From assembly GCA_964386865.1 (NCBI GenBank), contig CAYLUN010000085.1, positions 1 to 21,860 of the forward strand: a DNA stretch of 21,860 nucleotides, written 5' to 3'. This DNA is from CAYLUN01 sp964386865 (GTDB lineage Bacteria; Verrucomicrobiota; Kiritimatiellia; RFP12; UBA1067). This document shows positions 1-7,303 of the stretch, piece after piece. The translations under genes and the position numbers were made by a program. A model generated the notes under the pieces. It had not been told where the DNA came from, searched no databases, and saw only the letters and a list, made by a program, of their open reading frames with translations. The first letter of the stretch is position 1. Every line of letters begins with the position of its first letter.

Positions 1-719
1 CGCAGGCGCTGAAGCTGGAGCCGACGTTCTCCTACACGGCGTACAACGTGCCGGCGCTGCTGGACGTGTGCGAGAAGCTCGCGCGGCAGGTGGTGGCGCA
101 GCAGGGCGGGCGCGTGGAGAAGGACGCGGCGGGCAGGGAGTGGTTTGTGATCCCGCGCGTGGCGGCCAAACCCGGCCCCTACACGCCGACGTGGCAGGCG
201 GGGCCGATCGCAGATTCTAAATACACGGCGGAGGAGTACGCGAAGATCCGCTTCAAGCCGCACCCGGCGGACGTGGGCGGCGGCGATCCGACCGCGCGCG
301 TGCAGGGCGCGCTGGACGTGCTCTTCCCCGGCTGGAGGACGACGCCGAACGGCAAGGACATGGAGCCTGGCTACCGCGCCGAGTATCTGGGCCGCCAGCA
401 CGTCGTGCTGACGCACCCGCTGAGCAAGGAGGTCGGGGCCGCGCTGTCCAAGCGCGTGGAGGTGCCAGCCGCCGGCGCGACGCTCGCGGTTGCGGTGGCG
501 AATCATATGGGCGGCGACTTCGTGCTGATTACGAGGGTGGACGGCAAAGAGGTGCTGAAGCAGAAGGTCGGAGGCCAGCCCGCGTGGCAGACCGTGACCG
601 TCGACCTCGCGCCGTTCGCGGGCAAGGCGGTGACGGTCGAACTCGTTAACCAGCCGGACGGCTGGTCGTGGGAGGCGGCGTATTGGGGCGGGATCGAAGT
701 CAAGAACGCTCAACGTTGA
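1..719 (+). CDS. Probable ADP-ribosylglycohydrolase family protein, C-terminal part (5' truncated by window edge)
   Basis: The reading frame is open from base 3, so the true start lies upstream of the window. A GTG at 48 is internal and is not needed as a start. The visible N-terminal part (FSYTAYNVPALLDVCEKLAR and the segment after it) resembles the C-terminal end of the ADP-ribosylglycohydrolase fold as I know it from PVC and Bacteroidetes proteins, but the metal-binding Asp motifs are outside the window. The last ~110 residues look like a small beta-sandwich accessory domain, with alternating hydrophobic strands and a Trp-rich end (DGWSWEAAYWGG). Ribokinase and a sugar permease follow directly, which fits release of ribose from ADP-ribose or nucleosides. 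The stop codon TGA (717-719) lies inside a heptamer repeat. The family call rests partly on context; alternatives are another glycoside-hydrolase-like or purely structural protein. Confidence 0.5.
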   Translation, partial: QALKLEPTFSYTAYNVPALLDVCEKLARQVVAQQGGRVEKDAAGREWFVIPRVAAKPGPYTPTWQAGPIADSKYTAEEYAKIRFKPHPADVGGGDPTARVQGALDVLFPGWRTTPNGKDMEPGYRAEYLGRQHVVLTHPLSKEVGAALSKRVEVPAAGATLAVAVANHMGGDFVLITRVDGKEVLKQKVGGQPAWQTVTVDLAPFAGKAVTVELVNQPDGWSWEAAYWGGIEVKNAQR

Positions 720-725
720 ACGTTC
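704..725. repeat. Heptamer repeat overlapping stop codon (GAACGCT/CAACGTT/GAACGTT)
   Basis: Three consecutive 7-bp units occupy 704-724. The 22-bp block 704-725 is also a near-perfect palindrome with one mismatched pair. It contains the TGA stop of the upstream gene and ends 16 nt before the rbsK start codon, leaving room for the GGAGG Shine-Dalgarno at 730-734. Confidence 0.75.
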
Positions 726-740
726 ATCTGGAGGTCGCAC

Positions 741-1649
741 ATGAAACGCATCGTAGTGATTGGCAGCACGAACACCGACATGGTCGTCAAGGCGGAGCGG
801 ATCCCCGCGCCGGGCGAGACGATCCTAGGCGGGCGGTTCCTGATGAACCCGGGCGGCAAGGGAGCGAACCAGGCCGTGGCCGCGGCGCGGCTGTGCGGCG
901 ACGTGACCTTCGTCGCGAAGGTCGGCGACGACCTGTTCGGCCGCGAGGCGAAGGGGCTGTTCGCAAAGGAGGGCATCCGCACGGAGTACGTGTTGACCGA
1001 CGCGAGCGAGCCGTCCGGCGTGGCGCTGATCATGGTGGACGCCAAGGGCGAGAACTGCATCTCTGTGGCGTCTGGCGCGAACGGCGCGCTGACGCCGGCC
1101 GACCTCGAGCCCGCGCGCGCCGAGATCGAAGGGGCTGGCGTGGTGCTGATGCAGCTCGAGACGCCGGTGGAGACGGTGCTCTGCGCGGCGCGGTGGGCGG
1201 CAGCGAAGGGTGTGCCGGTGGTGCTCAATCCCGCGCCCGCCTGCGAACTGCCTGCGGCGCTGCTGACGTGCCTCGATCTGATCACGCCGAACGAGAGCGA
1301 GGCGGAGTTGCTGACTGGCGTCAAGGTCGCCGATCAGGCGTCGGCCTTGGCAGCCGCCATCGTGCTGTGCTCCAAGGGCGTCAAGCGTGCGGTGATTACG
1401 ATGGGTTCACGAGGCGCGTTCGTGTACGCCGACGGGCGCGGCGCGCTCGTTCCGGCGTTCAAGGTCGAGGCGGTCGACACCACGGCGGCGGGCGACGTGT
1501 TCAGCGGCGCGCTGGCCGTGGCGCTGACGGAAGAGGTGCCGCTGGCGGAGGCGGTGCGTTTCGCGGCGAAGGCGGCGTCGATCTCGGTGACGCGCCTGGG
1601 CGCGCAGGCGTCGGCGCCTTATCGCGATGAGATCTCAAAAGGTATTTAG
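741..1649 (+). CDS. rbsK: Ribokinase (PfkB family)
   Basis: The protein phosphorylates D-ribose with ATP to ribose 5-phosphate in the cytoplasm, feeding the pentose phosphate and nucleotide pathways. At 302 aa it has the normal family length. The N-terminal PfkB signature is present: the GSTNTDM segment near residue 8 and N36-PGGKGAN43, which contacts the sugar. The C-terminal signature DTTAAGD spans residues 246-252, with D252 as expected catalytic base; Ala in place of the first Gly is normal for ribokinases. The ATG at 741 is supported by GGAGG at 730-734. The gene lies between a probable ADP-ribosylglycohydrolase and a sugar permease on the same strand, which favours ribose over fructose or adenosine as substrate. 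The stop codon TAG (1647-1649) is the first part of a 26-bp inverted-repeat arm. Confidence 0.93.
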   Translation: MKRIVVIGSTNTDMVVKAERIPAPGETILGGRFLMNPGGKGANQAVAAARLCGDVTFVAKVGDDLFGREAKGLFAKEGIRTEYVLTDASEPSGVALIMVDAKGENCISVASGANGALTPADLEPARAEIEGAGVVLMQLETPVETVLCAARWAAAKGVPVVLNPAPACELPAALLTCLDLITPNESEAELLTGVKVADQASALAAAIVLCSKGVKRAVITMGSRGAFVYADGRGALVPAFKVEAVDTTAAGDVFSGALAVALTEEVPLAEAVRFAAKAASISVTRLGAQASAPYRDEISKGI

Positions 1650-1747
1650 GCTGAAGGCTGTTAGGCTGTTAGCCATGAACGGTGAATGCAAATACGGGTT
1701 GTTGTTCTGTTGTCTGTTTACCTAACAGCCTAACAGCCTTCAGCCTA
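1647..1747. repeat. 26-bp perfect inverted repeat with internal GGCTGTT-type units
   Basis: Arms 1647-1672 and 1722-1747 are perfectly complementary and separated by 49 nt. Each arm is itself built of degenerate 7-8 bp units (GGCTGAA, GGCTGTT, GGCTGTT). The left arm starts exactly at the rbsK stop codon and the right arm ends 20 nt before the permease ATG. As RNA this could form a long stem between the two genes. No T-run follows the stem, so it is not a classical intrinsic terminator. Confidence 0.9.
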
Positions 1748-1767
1748 TTAACCTAAAAGGAGCAATC

Positions 1768-2790
1768 ATGTTCTTCGTTGAGAATTATGCGATGGCGGTG
1801 TTCTTCTGCGTGGTGACGATGGTCTGCTGGGGCTCGTGGGGCAACACCCAGAAGCTGGCGTCGAGTGACAAATGGAAGTACCAGCTGTTTTACTGGGACT
1901 ACGGGATCGGCATCTTGCTCAGCTCGTTTCTGTTCGCGTTCACGCTCGGCAGCTTTGGCTCAGAGGGGCGCGGCTTCCTAGCGGACATCCGGCAGGCCGG
2001 GATGAATCACCTCGGGCTGGCCTTCCTCGGCGGCGTGCTGTTCAACTTGGCGAATATCTTGCTCGTCATCGCCATCGATCTGGCGGGCCTTGCCGTGGCG
2101 TTTCCGATCGGCATCGGCCTCGCGCTCGTGCTGGGCGTGGTGCAGACCTACTGGTTCAACCCCAAGGGAGACCCCGTGCTGCTTTTTGCAGGCGTGGCCC
2201 TCGTGGCGCTGGCCATCATCCTGAACGCGCTGGCGTACAAACGGCTTGTCGCAGCGAAGGCGGGCGGCTCGCAAAAGGGCGGCTCCGGCCTCGGCATCGC
2301 GATTTCCGTGCTCGCCGGCACGCTGATGGGCGCGGGCTTTTTCGGGCTTGTTTCAAAGGGCATGATCAAGAACTTCGCGACTCCCGAGGCGGGGCTGATG
2401 ACGCCCTACACCGCGCTGGTGGTGTTCGCCCTCGGCCTGTTCATCTCGAACTTTCTCTGGAATACGATTGCCTCGCTCAAGCCTGTGCGCGGCGAGCCGG
2501 TGCCGCCGTCAGCCTATTTCTCGCTGGGCACGCCGAGGCTGCACGCGGTCGGCATCCTGGGCGGCACGATTTGGAACATCGGCATGGCGCTCAGCCTGGT
2601 GGCGTCGGGGAAGGCAGGCACCGCGGTCTCTTACGGCCTCGGGCAGGGCGCGACGCTGGTGGCGGCGCTGTGGGGCATCCTCATCTGGAAAGAGTTCAAG
2701 GGCGCGCCGAAGGCATCCAATAGGCTCAACCTCGCGATGTTCGCGCTTTTCGTGGCTGGGCTCGGGCTGATCATCAAGGCCGGGGCGTAG
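1768..2790 (+). CDS. DMT-superfamily sugar/ureide-type permease (probable ribose or nucleoside-derived sugar transporter)
   Basis: This 340-aa integral membrane protein has about ten hydrophobic segments. It belongs to the drug/metabolite transporter superfamily and is closest in appearance to the GRP (glucose/ribose porter) and plant ureide-permease groups. The N-terminus MFFVENYAMAVFFCVVTM and the following CWGSWGNTQKL segment are typical. The start is supported by AAAAGGAG at 1755-1762, five nt from the ATG. Its position behind ribokinase and a probable ADP-ribosylglycohydrolase suggests uptake of ribose or a ribose-containing compound. A comparable gene set (ribokinases, nucleoside hydrolase, ADP-ribosylglycohydrolase, permease) forms the ribose-utilisation locus of Bacteroides thetaiotaomicron. 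The substrate is inferred from context, not from residues. Confidence 0.8.
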   Translation: MFFVENYAMAVFFCVVTMVCWGSWGNTQKLASSDKWKYQLFYWDYGIGILLSSFLFAFTLGSFGSEGRGFLADIRQAGMNHLGLAFLGGVLFNLANILLVIAIDLAGLAVAFPIGIGLALVLGVVQTYWFNPKGDPVLLFAGVALVALAIILNALAYKRLVAAKAGGSQKGGSGLGIAISVLAGTLMGAGFFGLVSKGMIKNFATPEAGLMTPYTALVVFALGLFISNFLWNTIASLKPVRGEPVPPSAYFSLGTPRLHAVGILGGTIWNIGMALSLVASGKAGTAVSYGLGQGATLVAALWGILIWKEFKGAPKASNRLNLAMFALFVAGLGLIIKAGA

Positions 2791-2820
2791 GGCGGGGAAG
2801 CGCTAGACGTTTTTTACGGA

Positions 2821-2836
2821 CACCAAAATTTTGGTG
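2821..2836. repeat. 16-bp perfect palindrome (CACCAAAA/TTTTGGTG)
   Basis: This is a perfect palindrome with no loop, between the convergent permease (+) and small membrane-protein gene (-). It is AT-rich in its centre against a GC-rich background. It could be an operator or a dispersed palindrome. A T-run (2810-2815) precedes it, and no intrinsic terminator is convincing here. Confidence 0.6.
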
Positions 2837-2900
2837 ACCTTCGTGACTGCCACGCCGATGTGAGGACGGGTGAGAGGCATCGAGATTCGGCTGCCGGATC

Positions 2901-2930
2901 CAGTACGGCGGGCGCTACGAGCCCGCCGAC
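2901..2930 (-). repeat. 30-bp hairpin repeat, copy 1 (inverted orientation)
   Basis: The reverse complement matches 3671-3700 at 28 of 30 positions and 21741-21770 at 29 of 30. Its core is an 8-bp stem CGGCGGGC/GCCCGCCG with a 7-nt loop. This copy lies in the opposite orientation to the other two. Confidence 0.85.
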
Positions 2931-2978
2931 AACTGCGGCGATCGTCTGTTTCATGCGACTCGGGTGTCCTTCAGCGCA

Positions 2979-3461
2979 TTACGCACTGGCTGTGCCTTCC
3001 TGAGTCCCCCTCCGCTTCCATTTCCGCATGATTCCTTTCAGAATGACATCCGATCCAGAGAACGCCAGCCAGTAGGTCAGGAACGCAGCAGACGCCGCAA
3101 GGCTCAAGACCACGCCGCCTGACTGGGACAGGACGGCTACTGTGAAGATGACCGGGAACGACAGAGCAATCGGTGCCCAGACGGGAATCCTGAAGCGGCG
3201 GCGCAGGATTTGGATGCCGCACACAACGAGGAAAAGGACGAAACCAAGGGCGGCAACGCACAGGGCATAAAGAAGCCCTATGACGAAGACTGCGGGGAGG
3301 AACAGTGGGCCGCCCATGTCCCCGGTGATGAGGCCGCCGATCAGCGACAGGATGACGGCCATGCCGCCGAGAACTGCGGGCACGGCAAGGAAGAGCGCGA
3401 AATAGGTTGCGGCAGCAACCGCATGCGCGATTAAGAACGTGGCTGTGTCAGACCATTTCAT
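2979..3461 (-). CDS. Small multi-pass membrane protein, unknown function
   Basis: I do not recognise a family. From the ATG at 3461 the protein is 160 aa with four strongly hydrophobic segments: an N-terminal one starting within MKWSDTATFLIAHAVAAATY, a second after PAVLGGMAVILSLIGG, a third around VFVIGLLYALCVAALGFVLF, and a C-terminal pair before a basic tail (MRKWKRRGTQ). The frame stays open upstream to 3668, but those 69 residues are hydrophilic, lie over a palindrome and the hairpin repeat, and lack a membrane-protein look, so I prefer the internal ATG. No good Shine-Dalgarno is visible. The gene sits alone in a less GC-rich patch between inverted copies of the 30-bp hairpin element, which suggests later acquisition. 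Confidence 0.55.
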   Translation of the reverse strand: MKWSDTATFLIAHAVAAATYFALFLAVPAVLGGMAVILSLIGGLITGDMGGPLFLPAVFVIGLLYALCVAALGFVLFLVVCGIQILRRRFRIPVWAPIALSFPVIFTVAVLSQSGGVVLSLAASAAFLTYWLAFSGSDVILKGIMRKWKRRGTQEGTASA

Positions 3462-3670
3462 CGCTGCATAAGGTAACGCGGTTTCTCCGGTCGGGCAAAC
3501 AAGAAAGCAGGCTCGGTGCGGCACAGGTTGCGTGGGATATGAATTCTCACGCCTCCGGAGGTGTGAGAAAGTCGGGGAGTCGGGGCGTGCGGCAAGGACG
3601 GCTTCAAAGCGTGCGAAATGGTGTTCCGCATAATTGGCCACAGGACGGTCGGGCAACTCGCCGCTCACGG

Positions 3671-3700
3671 GTCGGCGGGCTCGTAACGCCCGCCGTACAG
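3671..3700 (+). repeat. 30-bp hairpin repeat, copy 2
   Basis: Stem CGGCGGGC (3673-3680) pairs with GCCCGCCG (3688-3695) across a 7-nt loop. It faces copy 1, so the two form an inverted pair about 740 bp apart enclosing the small membrane-protein gene. Confidence 0.85.
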
Positions 3701-3753
3701 ACGCTTGGCGTTTCTTATCTGACCCTCAGTTGCCCTTCTATACGCAAGTGCCG

Positions 3754-3774
3754 CCGCCCTCCGCCCTCCGGCAT
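3754..3774. repeat. CCGCCCT heptamer repeat beside uvrC stop
   Basis: CCGCCCT occurs twice in tandem (3754-3760, 3761-3767), followed by a diverged third unit. It ends four bases from the uvrC stop triplet (3778-3780 on the minus strand). Being short, it is meaningful mainly because similar 7-bp arrays occur at other gene edges here. Confidence 0.5.
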
Positions 3775-3777
3775 CCG

Positions 3778-5250
3778 TCACGCTTGAACCGCGCGGAGGA
3801 TGGCTTCGGCGAGGGTGCGGTCGATGCCGGGGACGGACTCGAGGTCGGCGAGGGAGGCGCGGGCGAGGCGGTGGACCGAACCGAAACGCGTGAGAAGGGC
3901 GTTCTTCTTGGCGGGGCCGATGCCGGGGATCTCGTCGAGCGCGGACTCGCGGATGAGGCGGCCGCGCAGGCGGCGGTGGTAATCGAGCGCGAAGCGGTGG
4001 GCCTCGTCGCGCAGGCGGGTGAGCACGCGCAGGGCGTCGGAGTCGCGCGGCAGCAGCAGCGGCGGGCGGCCGTCGTCCAGCACGATCTCCTCCTGCTGTT
4101 TGGCGAGGCCGACGGCGGGCACGTGGCCGAGCCCGAGGCTGGCGAGCGCTGCGCGGGCGGCGCGGAGCTGGGTGACGCCGCCGTCGATCAGCACGAGGCC
4201 GGGCAGGGGCTTGCCCTCGTCCCGCACGCGGGCGTAGCGGCGGCCGATGACCTCGGCCATGGAGCGCGGGTCGTCCGCGCCTTCGACGGTGCGGATGCGG
4301 AAGCGGCGGTAGAGGCGGCGGTCCGGCAGGCCGTCCGCGGCTGCGACCAGGCTCGCGACCGAGTGGGTGCCGAAGAGGTTGGAGATGTCGAAGCCCTCGA
4401 TGAGCGCCGGCACGGCGGGCAGGCCGAGCAGGCGCTGCAGTTCGCGGAGGCCGGCGAGCGCGTCGGCGGCGTGCATCTCGGGCGTGGCGACCGCGCGCAC
4501 GCGCTGCTTGACCATCTCCCTGAGGGCGATCCACGTGTCGCGCAGGGTTGCGGCCTTCTCGAAGTCGCGGGCGGCGGCGGCGACCTGCATCTGGGCCTTG
4601 ACCTCCTCGATCACGCCGAGGCGCTCGCCGCGCAGGAAGGCGCAGGCCTCGTCGAAGCGGGCGCGGTACGCCTCGGGCGTGACGCGCGCCACGCAGGGGG
4701 CGGAGCAGAAGCGGACGATGTCGTTGATGCAGTGCTTGTAGGTTTCGGCGTCGGGGTGGATCGGATGGCACTTGCGCAGGCCGTAGCGCTTCTCGGTGAA
4801 ATCGAGCACGGCGCGCACGACGGCGGCGGAGGGGAAGGGGCCGAAGTAGAGGGCGTGGTCGTCGCGAAGGATGCGGCAGGTGGCGAGGCGCGGCACGGGG
4901 TCGCGCGGGTCGGCGCGCAGGGCGAGGTAGCGCTTGTCGTCGCGCAGGACGATGTTGAAGCGCGGGCGGTACTGCTTGATGAGGGCGCTCTCGGTGAGGA
5001 GCGCCTCGGCCTCGTTGCGGACGGTGACGGTCTCGAGGTCGGCGACGCTGTTGATCAGGCTGCGCAGCTTGGGGGGCGCGTCGCGCAGGGTGGCGGGGCG
5101 GAAGTAGCTCTGGACGCGGCGGCGCAGCGAGAGGGCCTTGCCGACATAGATGATGGTTCCCTTGCGGTCGCGCATCAGGTAACAGCCCGGCTTGTCGGGC
5201 AGGGCGGCGAGCTTGTCGCGGAACGAGGTGGAGAGGTTGGGCGGGTTCAC
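3778..5250 (-). CDS. uvrC: Excinuclease ABC subunit C (UvrC), short form
   Basis: UvrC makes both incisions around bulky DNA lesions in nucleotide excision repair, acting with UvrA and UvrB. The GIY-YIG nuclease domain occupies about residues 20-100 (GCY at 22-24, IIYVGKA near 33-39). Four cysteines at 161, 174, 182 and 186 match the iron-sulfur cluster spacing known for UvrC. A UVR (UvrB-binding) segment follows at about 210-245. The RNase H-like 5' nuclease keeps D288 (GFDIS), D356 (LIDGG) and H418 (DEAHRF), and the C-terminus has helix-hairpin-helix repeats (IPGIG, VPGI). At 490 aa it is shorter than the ~600-aa E. coli protein, mainly in the middle, yet all catalytic residues remain. The start is GTG at 5250; an in-frame TGA lies two codons upstream, fixing it. 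That GTG is part of a heptamer array and has no Shine-Dalgarno. Confidence 0.95.
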   Translation of the reverse strand: MNPPNLSTSFRDKLAALPDKPGCYLMRDRKGTIIYVGKALSLRRRVQSYFRPATLRDAPPKLRSLINSVADLETVTVRNEAEALLTESALIKQYRPRFNIVLRDDKRYLALRADPRDPVPRLATCRILRDDHALYFGPFPSAAVVRAVLDFTEKRYGLRKCHPIHPDAETYKHCINDIVRFCSAPCVARVTPEAYRARFDEACAFLRGERLGVIEEVKAQMQVAAAARDFEKAATLRDTWIALREMVKQRVRAVATPEMHAADALAGLRELQRLLGLPAVPALIEGFDISNLFGTHSVASLVAAADGLPDRRLYRRFRIRTVEGADDPRSMAEVIGRRYARVRDEGKPLPGLVLIDGGVTQLRAARAALASLGLGHVPAVGLAKQQEEIVLDDGRPPLLLPRDSDALRVLTRLRDEAHRFALDYHRRLRGRLIRESALDEIPGIGPAKKNALLTRFGSVHRLARASLADLESVPGIDRTLAEAILRAVQA

Positions 5251-5342
5251 GGTTCAGCGGTTCACGGTTTGAGAGATAGACGAACGCTCAACGCTGAAGC
5301 GGGGAGAGGGACTCGAGCGTTGAGGGTTGAACGTTGGGCGTT
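5244..5342. repeat. Two heptamer arrays between uvrC start and ABC exporter stop
   Basis: GGTTCAC (5244-5250), GGTTCAG (5251-5257) and GGTTCAC (5259-5265) form one array, whose first unit contains the uvrC GTG on the minus strand. GAACGCT/CAACGCT (5282-5295) and four clean tandem units GAGCGTT, GAGGGTT, GAACGTT, GGGCGTT (5315-5342) form another. The last unit overlaps the exporter stop codon (5341-5343, minus strand). The GAACGTT word is the same as at 704-725. Confidence 0.8.
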
Positions 5343-7170
5343 ACGATGCGGTTTCGAAAAGCGCTTTATGGCGGGGGTCGGTGGCGAGTGCGGCGGGGGT
5401 GCCGTCGGCGGCGAGGGTGCCGTTCTCGATCAGCAGGACGCGGTCGGCCATGCCTGGGGTGAGGTGGCGGTGGCTGGCGAAGAGGGCGATTTTGCCGTGT
5501 GAAAGGCGGGCGAGGGCGTCGAAGGTCTCGCGCTGGGCGTTGCCGTCGAGGGCGCTGGTGGGCTCGTCGAGGATGTAGAGGCTGGCGGGGCGGAGGAAGG
5601 CGCGGGCGAGGGCGATCTTCTGCCACTGGCCGACGCTGGGCTCGGCGCCGTCGTGGAGCCAGCGGCCGAGGAGGGTCTGGAGGCCCTGGGGCCAGGCGGC
5701 GAGAAGCGGGGCCATGCCCGCGTCTGCGGCGGCGCGCGCGATGGCGGGCGAGCCGGGCGGGGTCTGCGGGTGGCCGATGCGGATGTTGTCGGCGACGCTA
5801 AGCTGGTAGTGGTTGAAGTCCTGAAAGAGCGCGCCGATGTGGGCGCGCCAGGCGGCGGGGTCGAAGTCGCGCAGGTCGGTGCCGTCCACGAGGATGCGGC
5901 CGGCGTCGGGGTCGTAGAGGCGGCAGAGGAGCTTGACGAGGGTGGACTTGCCCGCGCCGTTCGGGCCCGCGAGCACGACGCGCTCGCCGGGGCGGAGGGT
6001 GAAGGAGAGGTTGCGGAGGGCGGGGGCGGGCGAGCCGGGGTAGGTGAAGGAGACGTTCTCGAAGGCGATGCCGCGCGCGATGGGGTCGGGCACGGGGCGG
6101 GGGTGGGCGGGGGTGGCGAGGGCGGCGGGCTGGCGCAGAAGCTCCTCGAAGCTCTGGAGGAAGAGGGCGTCTTCGAAGAGGGCGGAGAGGGCGTTCAGGA
6201 GGTTGGTGATGGCGGACTGTCCGCGCTGGACGGTCTGGACGCAGAGGACGAGCGCGCCGACGGTGGCGGCTCCGCCGAGCAGGCGGCCGGTCATCCAGAG
6301 CAGGATCGCGCCGGTGGCGAGCAGGCCGATGAGCAGCCCGGCGGCCTCGCGGGTGAGGACGAAGCGGCGCCAGGCGACGCGCTCCTCCTTGAGCTTGGCG
6401 CGGGCGGCGGCGAAGCGGGCGCGGCAGAAGTCGCCGTGGCCGTAGAGGCGGACCTCCTTGGCGCCGGCGTTGTCGGTCATGACGGAGTGGAAGTAGGCGG
6501 CCTCGCGCTCGAGCGGGGTGAGGCTCTTACGCCAGTCGTAGAAGCGGCGGGTGCGGTCGAGCTTGAAGAAAAAGACGGGCAGGGCGCCGAGGGCAAGCAA
6601 GACGGGGAGTAGGGGGTGGAAGCGGGCGAGGATGACCAGCACGCCGGCGAGGCCCGTGAGGCTGTGGAGGGTCTGGCCGAGGCCGGCGAGTACGCGGGTG
6701 GGGCGGGAGAGGGCCTGTTCGCGGGCCATGTAAAGGCGGTTCTGGTCGTCGGGGTTCTCGAAGAAGGCGTAGTCGGCGCGCAGGAGGGTGTCGTGCAGCA
6801 GGTCATAGACGCGGTCCGTGACGGCCAGGGCGTGGAACTCGGCGACCCAGTTGACGAGGAGCCGCGCGGCGGCGGAGAGGAAAAGGCTGGCGGCGCCGAA
6901 GAGGAGCCAGAGCAGGAGCGACTGGAACTCGGGGTTGTGGAGGCAGGCGTCGAGGAGGGCGGCGAAGGAGCGGTCGGCGTTGGGCGGGCTGGCGAGGAGA
7001 CGGGCGGCGCCGTCGATGGCATGCTGAAGGGCGACCAGGGCGCCGAAGGGCAGCAGGGCCTGGAGCACGGTGAGGACGGCGTGGCCGAGGGCCAGCCGGC
7101 GGTCGCTGAGCCAGGCCAGTCGCAGGGCGCGGGAGAGGCTTGCGGATAGGATGGCGAATCGGCTCGTCAT
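5341..7170 (-). CDS. ABC exporter half-transporter (fused membrane and ATPase domains)
   Basis: From the ATG at 7170 the protein is 609 aa, typical of a type-IV (ABCB-like) half-transporter that works as a homodimer to export a lipid, peptide or drug. Transmembrane helices occupy roughly residues 25-340. The ATPase domain from ~365 has Walker A GPNGAGKST (402-410), Q-loop FQDFNHYQLS, Walker B LYILDEPTSALD (Asp/Glu 535/536) and H-loop FASHRH. The signature reads PSVGQWQ (511-517) instead of LSGGQ, so its second residue pair is altered but the S-x-G-Q core is kept. The frame extends to 7266, but that part is translated from a heptamer repeat, so I reject it. A possible -10 (TTTAAT) ends about ten nt before the ATG. 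The substrate cannot be read from the sequence, and adjacent uvrC is probably unrelated in function. Confidence 0.88.
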   Translation of the reverse strand: MTSRFAILSASLSRALRLAWLSDRRLALGHAVLTVLQALLPFGALVALQHAIDGAARLLASPPNADRSFAALLDACLHNPEFQSLLLWLLFGAASLFLSAAARLLVNWVAEFHALAVTDRVYDLLHDTLLRADYAFFENPDDQNRLYMAREQALSRPTRVLAGLGQTLHSLTGLAGVLVILARFHPLLPVLLALGALPVFFFKLDRTRRFYDWRKSLTPLEREAAYFHSVMTDNAGAKEVRLYGHGDFCRARFAAARAKLKEERVAWRRFVLTREAAGLLIGLLATGAILLWMTGRLLGGAATVGALVLCVQTVQRGQSAITNLLNALSALFEDALFLQSFEELLRQPAALATPAHPRPVPDPIARGIAFENVSFTYPGSPAPALRNLSFTLRPGERVVLAGPNGAGKSTLVKLLCRLYDPDAGRILVDGTDLRDFDPAAWRAHIGALFQDFNHYQLSVADNIRIGHPQTPPGSPAIARAAADAGMAPLLAAWPQGLQTLLGRWLHDGAEPSVGQWQKIALARAFLRPASLYILDEPTSALDGNAQRETFDALARLSHGKIALFASHRHLTPGMADRVLLIENGTLAADGTPAALATDPRHKALFETAS

Positions 7171-7201
7171 GACGAACGGTATTAAAGCACAGTTAGGAGG
7201 G

Positions 7202-7222
7202 AGGTTACAAGTTACGGGTTGC
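7202..7222. repeat. Heptamer repeat AGGTTAC/AAGTTAC/GGGTTGC
   Basis: Three consecutive degenerate 7-bp units (consensus RRGTTRC) lie in the divergent intergenic region between the ABC exporter (-) and pyrH (+). Confidence 0.65.
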
Positions 7223-7274
7223 GGGGTGGGTTCGGAGCGGGTCAAGAAAGCCTGCCGGGTCGGCAAAAAAGCGG

Positions 7275-7303
7275 TTGTCCTTTTCGGGGGGTTCAGGTAA
7301 GCT
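7275..7303 (+). promoter_or_regulatory. Possible sigma70-type promoter for pyrH-frr
   Basis: TTGTCC (7275-7280) and TAAGCT (7298-7303) are separated by 17 bp. The match to consensus is weak. If used, transcription would start near 7310, which would exclude the ATG at 7304 and favour TTG 7343 or GTG 7364 as the pyrH start. Confidence 0.3.

Larger units (their letters stand above)
3462..3777. other. Gene-free stretch with palindrome, tandem 8-mer and hairpin repeat
   Basis: I see no convincing gene in these ~316 bp. They hold a 26-nt imperfect palindrome at 3544-3569 (one mismatched pair, core CCTCCGGAGG), a tandem AGTCGGGG pair at 3570-3585, hairpin repeat copy 2 at 3671-3700, and a CCGCCCT heptamer pair at 3754-3767 just beyond the uvrC stop codon. 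Confidence 0.65.

Noticed and set aside
1647..1747. Inverted repeat as an insertion-sequence remnant or intrinsic terminator
   Set aside because: The 49-nt interior has no coding content, no target duplication is seen and no T-run follows the right arm.
3462..3668. N-terminal extension of the small membrane protein to 3668
   Set aside because: The extra 69 residues are hydrophilic, translated from a palindrome and repeat DNA, and precede a good membrane-protein start at 3461.
3634..5502. 622-aa plus-strand open frame opposite uvrC
   Set aside because: It is a GC-rich antisense shadow of uvrC and the exporter end. It is rich in Gly/Ala/Glu/Val without motifs, whereas uvrC on the other strand has all catalytic residues.
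5653..7149. Plus-strand Glu/Gly-rich frames opposite the ABC exporter
   Set aside because: They are antisense to intact Walker A/B motifs and have no features of their own.
7171..7266. N-terminal extension of the ABC exporter to 7266
   Set aside because: Those 32 residues are encoded by the RRGTTRC heptamer array and carry no family similarity.
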